64,000 nucleotides of DNA from Isoetes taiwanensis (taxonomy: Eukaryota; Streptophyta; Lycopodiopsida; Isoetales; Isoetaceae). A model generated the notes under the pieces. That model made no database searches. It was not told the origin of the DNA and saw nothing but the letters and a program-made list of their open reading frames with translations. The stretch is from positions 2,628,178-2,692,177 of the forward strand of contig JAJEKV010000002.1 of NCBI GenBank assembly GCA_021234155.1, written 5' to 3'. A program made the position numbers and the translations under genes. Below, in pieces: positions 59,958 through 64,000 of the stretch (position 1 is its first letter; the number at the start of each line of letters is the position of its first letter).

Positions 59958-62131
59958 TCAAATGTTGGTATCGTGGCGGGTCATTAGGATTCGGGTCTCC
60001 AATTCTTGCTCCAAAGAATCTCTATACCGCATTGCATATGAGGTACCCTTTTCCGCAACAAAGCTCAAACCAAGAAACAAACACCTCTTCATAGTGAGGG
60101 AGATTAGGGTCCTCACTCGGTCCTCTTCCGCAAAGGCCATCCACGCCGGGCGCTTATCATGTGGCCCGATCGGCAAGAGCATTCCTTTCTTCACATCTTG
60201 GTAGGGGTCGAATATTTCAACAGGGTTCTTGGGTCTACCAGAGAAAGGCCCGACATAATGAGATGCACCAATGTGTTCATCTACCAATAAGTTGTCGGGT
60301 TCTTCTAATGCAGTTTGTCTCGTGCTGGGCCAGAAATCCTGAATGACAGTTCTCCCGGGCTGAACGTCCCCAAGCACTCGCAACAAGGTGGACCAGTAGT
60401 CAATAACTTCATTCATATATGTGTGAGACCATGAGTTATCGCGGCTCTAGAAATAGCTGCCCAAAGGCATCATGTACTTGGCAATTGAAGCTCTCAAGGC
60501 ACCTATATCTGTCAAGCTCTGATATGGCTGCACGACCTTAGGTGACCCTCTAGGAATCATAGGTAAGCCTTGGGCATCCTCCTTCCACATTTTAATTCCC
60601 TTTCGTAGCCACTCCCTATGCCCCGCCTCATCTTGTAGAACATTAGTGGCCATCCATCATTCATGCGAACTTGAATAGTAGAGGTTCCAAATGACCACAT
60701 AAACGGTCCTTCTTATCGTGGATAAAACCTTTCACGAATTCTTTCCGGTTGGGGAACCTCGGACACAAGGTAGGGCGTGGAGACTTTGAACTACACCGCC
60801 TCAAGAGTTGCATAAGCTCCGAATAGTCAATGCATCCGATCTTCTCAATAGAGTGGAGTAGTTTCCAAAGAGGGCATCTATGTCATCGCGGGTGTGTCCA
60901 ACCATCATGAATCCCATTGCACCTGATCGAAGACACCTAACTGCACCAAATATGACAAGTAAGAGAAAAGATACCTGTTCTTGTTTTGTCCCGAGCAATT
61001 GTCTAGCTGCAAGTAAAGCCTCCTAGGCAACTTCTTCGATCGAGGGCCCTTGATAGGAGGCATAAAATCATTTCTAGTGCCATTCACCATTTTTGTCCTA
61101 AGGGCTTCCGTGTTCATAATTGCTCCACCCCAAAAGAGCCTTCCTTGATGATCCAGATTTCTCAAATGACCCCATTGTCCTCGATTGATTCTCTAGTGTT
61201 TTCAAGGTATGATTTAAAGATCCCACATGAAAATTCGAATCATCCGCCGAGGTCCAGCGAGAAGTGGCCCAAAGCACCTACACCATGCCCATGCATGAGA
61301 GCACCAAGAAGACTCACCTTCAACCGCTCACCCTCCATACAGATTTTGCTAGCTTCTCCGCACGAGGAACCATCGCCTTATTCTGATCCATCTTATCATG
61401 TATAATGGTTAAGGCATTTTCAGAGATCGATGAGACAAAGCTCTCCACCCACCGGGAGACTCCTCAGGAAAGTTGGGTCTGTCATGTGAGATTTCCTTTC
61501 CACGGCGAGCTCTCTTCTCTCTCTTGGATCTCTAGTCTTGGCAAGTTTCTCCTTTATCACAATACAGGTATTACACTTAGAAAATGCTATCCTTTTGGCG
61601 ATTGCTACCTCAGAGTGGTTCTCCTTCCACGCTGACAAGAAGGACGATTGAGAAACATGTTTTCCGCCATCATCGTGGACGGTTATATCTACCTCTTGAT
61701 GTATGTCCTTTTTAGTCAAGATGGAAGGTAATCTCTTCACATTTTCTCTAGTTCCCCACTCGTAACCTTTGAGCTGTGGCATAGTTTCAAAGATTTTCAT
61801 CTATGTACATAGATAGCACAAAGACCTCCGCCCGGTGTATGAGACCTTGGCTTCATGGACCCGAGTTTCCATGTTCCGCAATCCTCGTGCTTCCATAAAA
61901 AGCTTCCTCCATTTGTAAAATGTAGAAACTGGTATACCGTATGCACTATGCCATGCCTTCACACAGACTTCCCTGTTGTTCAGCATTAGCTTTTTCACAC
62001 ATCCATTCTCTGAACAAAGATCTAGCATGTTGTACGCAAAAGTCGTACGTTCTGAGTTTTTCATGTTCCAAAAGAAAGGTCCTCATGGCGGATATCTCCT
62101 TAACTGTGAAATTAGCACAACATCTCTTCAA
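59958..62131 (-). pseudogene. DUF7869-like (transposase-like) gene, decayed
   Basis: Pieces in several minus-strand frames follow the order of a protein family I recall as DUF7869, which looks like an RNase H-fold transposase or a gene derived from one. From the N-terminus: a region with RTFLLEHEKLRTYDFCVQHA and the helix-turn-helix-like IPVSTFYKWRKLF (61801-62131); AFSKCNTCIVIKEKLA (61420-61800); LYLQLDNCSGQNKNRYLFSYL (60905-61165); MVGHTRDDIDALFG (about 60900); and GLPMIPRGSPKVVQPYQSL (60447-60653). LDNC..NKN and VGHT..DID are the family signatures. At least four frame changes separate the pieces, and there is no single long frame. A further frame (59958-60416, with KKGMLLPIGPHDKRPAW) may be its C-terminus or a neighbour. 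No terminal inverted repeats were found. Confidence 0.6.
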
Positions 62132-62941
62132 GCAAAGACATCGAGGACCCGAATCGCAAGATAGCTTCAGTGTGGTTTTCCTTTCACCTTTTTTTGGGGT
62201 CGAAAGGCCCTCTCGCCTTCCCCCTTCACCATGTGGTAATCGCTTTTTTTGTTACTCCAGCCCGCCCGACGGGCATAAGCTTCCTTCTCGACCTCGCCTC
62301 CTTCACGGCCGTAATTAGGCTAGAAACCGAATATCGCCAACGAGAACCAATGCTATTGGCCATCTCACCAAGTCATGCATCTGCGGCATTTCTCGCACAA
62401 GCCCGACAGAGCATAGAAATCTTCTCGCATTGGCAACAAATTCATAACAAAAACCCCTATCCATGCTTCACCCAACTTCATGTCGATACGGCATCGCTTG
62501 GATCTCAAAAAACGATGACACCAGAAGCATAAGGCGCTTTGCGATTCGCGGCAAGAACTCACATGTCTTTTTCCACTAGTTTATCCCCGCGAAATCCCCA
62601 ATTCAATTGGTTCACCGCTTCCTTCACGTGAGTTTACCGAACTTGCCAATTTATCCGCTTGATCCGACCAGGTGGTGTGCTAACATCGGTGCCGGAGTGA
62701 TTTCATTCTCAACGCCGCTTTTGGACCAAAGAATGAAGCTACCAACAAATTCTCCTCTAGGTGGTTCAATTCCTGCTCGAAACGGCAGCGGGTATCCTGC
62801 CCATCAAAGACAACGACAAGAGAAACTACTATCAATTGGTTCGCACGGACGTTGTGGTGATTTTTGAAGTTATGCACTCAGCTCTCGGCCACCTTCTTCC
62901 CCAACAGTAGAAAGACCAGAGCTTCCATCCCGAAGAAAGTC
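62132..62941. other. No gene recognised
   Basis: Moderate G+C with short frames on both strands; may include the decayed 5' part of the DUF7869-like gene. No repeat or motif noted. Confidence 0.45.
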
Positions 62942-63395
62942 AACATCGCCAAAAATCGCGATGGCGACCTCCGACCTAGAAACTTTGTCTAATCTAACTA
63001 ACCATTTAAAACCACTTATCTACCGGACTTACTTCCACAAGATCGCAATCGCGATTAATTCGGATGTAATCTCGCCGCTATATAACCGCTATGTTCCCAT
63101 GAACGCAGCCGCGATTCTTTTCAGTGCATATCCGAACAGTCGAATCGAAAGCAAGAAATAGATGCTCGCCAACATCGCTGATGGCGACCGGCTGACCTAG
63201 AAACTTTGTCAAATCTAACTAACCATTTAAAACCACTTATATAATCGGACTTACCTCCACAAGATCGCAATCGCATTAATTCGATGTAATCTCGCCGCTA
63301 TATAACTCGCTATGTTCCTGATGAACGCAATGCGATTCTTTTCAAAGTGCATATCCAACAGTGTCTAATCGAAAGCAAAAAATAGATGCTTGAGT
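62942..63395. repeat. 229-bp tandem duplication
   Basis: AACATCGC starts copies at 62942 and 63171. Both carry GACCTAGAAACTTTGTC, AACTAACCATTTAAAACC, GTAATCTCGCCGCTATATAA and end near ATAGATGCT. The copies differ by scattered substitutions and short indels. Confidence 0.93.
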
Positions 63396-63511
63396 AAGTC
63401 TCGCAAATCAAATGTCTATGTGAATATTAATTGCACCGTTATTTCCACAACGAAAAATTGCCTCGCCGGGCTAATTAAAATGGAGATTTGTCGTGAATTG
63501 AACAGGTGGGA

Positions 63512-63546
63512 GCAGAACCATTAGCAGAACCATTAGCAGAACCATT
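63512..63546. repeat. Three copies of a 12-bp unit
   Basis: GCAGAACCATTA three times in a row, the last incomplete. Confidence 0.95.
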
Positions 63547-63767
63547 GTGTTACCGTGATATTCCCTCACTATCAATTAGTCCGAGAAATAAACAATTCAA
63601 TTGGGCCTCGATAACCTATCTTGTTATGGTTGTGAAGGCACTATTATAACCTATACATAAACAACAAATCGAAAATCTCTCCTGAATTCGACAACTTCTA
63701 GGTGGCTAGACAGTAAGGCATTAGGATTTTGTACCCCGGTAGCTTAAAGTAGGCGAGCGCCTTCAAG

Positions 63768-63923
63768 ATGAGCACTACAGCCCTGAAGAACAGATCGAGC
63801 GGCTCCAAAAACCCAACGAGCGCCCAGACGAGAAGAACGAGCGCCTTCCAGAACACACTGCTGGATTACAAACTGGAAATCCCGCCCTCTTCATCGAGCG
63901 CGAAATTCAGGTTTAAAATTTGA
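63768..63923 (+). CDS. Hypothetical small frame or first exon at the right edge
   Basis: 51 codons starting MSTTALKNRSSGSKNPTSAQ, rich in Ser, Thr, Lys and Arg, with LDYKLEIPPSSSSAKF near the end. TTCAG/GTTTAA at about 63910 could be a splice donor, making this the first exon of a gene that continues past the window. G+C is higher than in the flanks. Not recognised. Confidence 0.3.
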   Translation: MSTTALKNRSSGSKNPTSAQTRRTSAFQNTLLDYKLEIPPSSSSAKFRFKI

Positions 63924-64000
63924 AATCAGTTGTCTCTTTCAGCCTTCAACCGCTGCCCGTGAGGCGCCTTAATTTTGGTTCCGAGGTCCTTTATTACGCA

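Noticed and set aside
1-64000. tRNA or rRNA genes
   Set aside because: None was recognised on either strand by eye; the tRNA-like strings found are primer-binding sites of LTR elements.

Overview
The window is nuclear DNA of a land plant, possibly a fern or another large-genome, transposon-rich lineage; the species cannot be fixed from the sequence. The evidence is a plastid-targeted long-form histidine biosynthesis gene with 12 exons, a plant transportin-SR gene, a PPR gene relic, plant-type telomere repeats (CCCTAAA) and Ty1/copia-type elements primed by initiator tRNA-Met. Two host genes can be read well. The 3' exons of a MOS14/transportin-SR gene run off the left edge (1-1928, +). A complete ATP phosphoribosyltransferase gene lies at 49982-54547 (+) and assembles cleanly into 411 residues. 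Everything else is intergenic DNA, decayed gene pieces or mobile elements.

Layout. 1-1928: MOS14. 4.2-8.0 kb: a short tandem repeat, then the 5' half of an L1-type LINE. 8.03-8.15 kb: a palindromic junction holding telomere-like repeats. 8.13-10.96 kb: a partial copia element (-). 11-14.5 kb: small host-gene relics, including a PPR pseudogene. 14.88-18.93 kb: a 4 kb unit bounded by 29-bp terminal inverted repeats and carrying an array of 65-70 bp hairpin repeats. 19.0-19.7 kb: a LINE reverse transcriptase fragment. 19.7-27.3 kb: an LTR element with giant LTRs and an interior of only about 0.6 kb. 28.0-33.7 kb: a broken copia element (-) with both LTRs and a LINE inside it. 34.3-48.5 kb: a non-coding LTR element (-) split by a 10.15 kb LTR element (+). 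50.0-54.5 kb: the histidine gene. 54.8-58.6 kb: a second LINE (-). 60.0-62.1 kb: a decayed gene resembling the DUF7869 transposase-like family. 62.9-63.4 kb: a tandem duplication.

The observations I find most unusual are these. The hairpin array at 15.4-16.3 kb has stems whose two arms change together from unit to unit. The 34.3-48.5 kb nest appears to reverse the expected ages: the outer LTRs differ at about 3 of 447 positions, while the LTRs of the younger inserted element are clearly more diverged. The telomere-repeat/palindrome scar joins two truncated retroelements. The 19.7-27.3 kb element has LTRs several times longer than its interior. Gene function beyond the two host genes is mostly not recoverable; the two genes act in unrelated processes (nuclear import of splicing factors and plastid histidine synthesis) and show no sign of working together.
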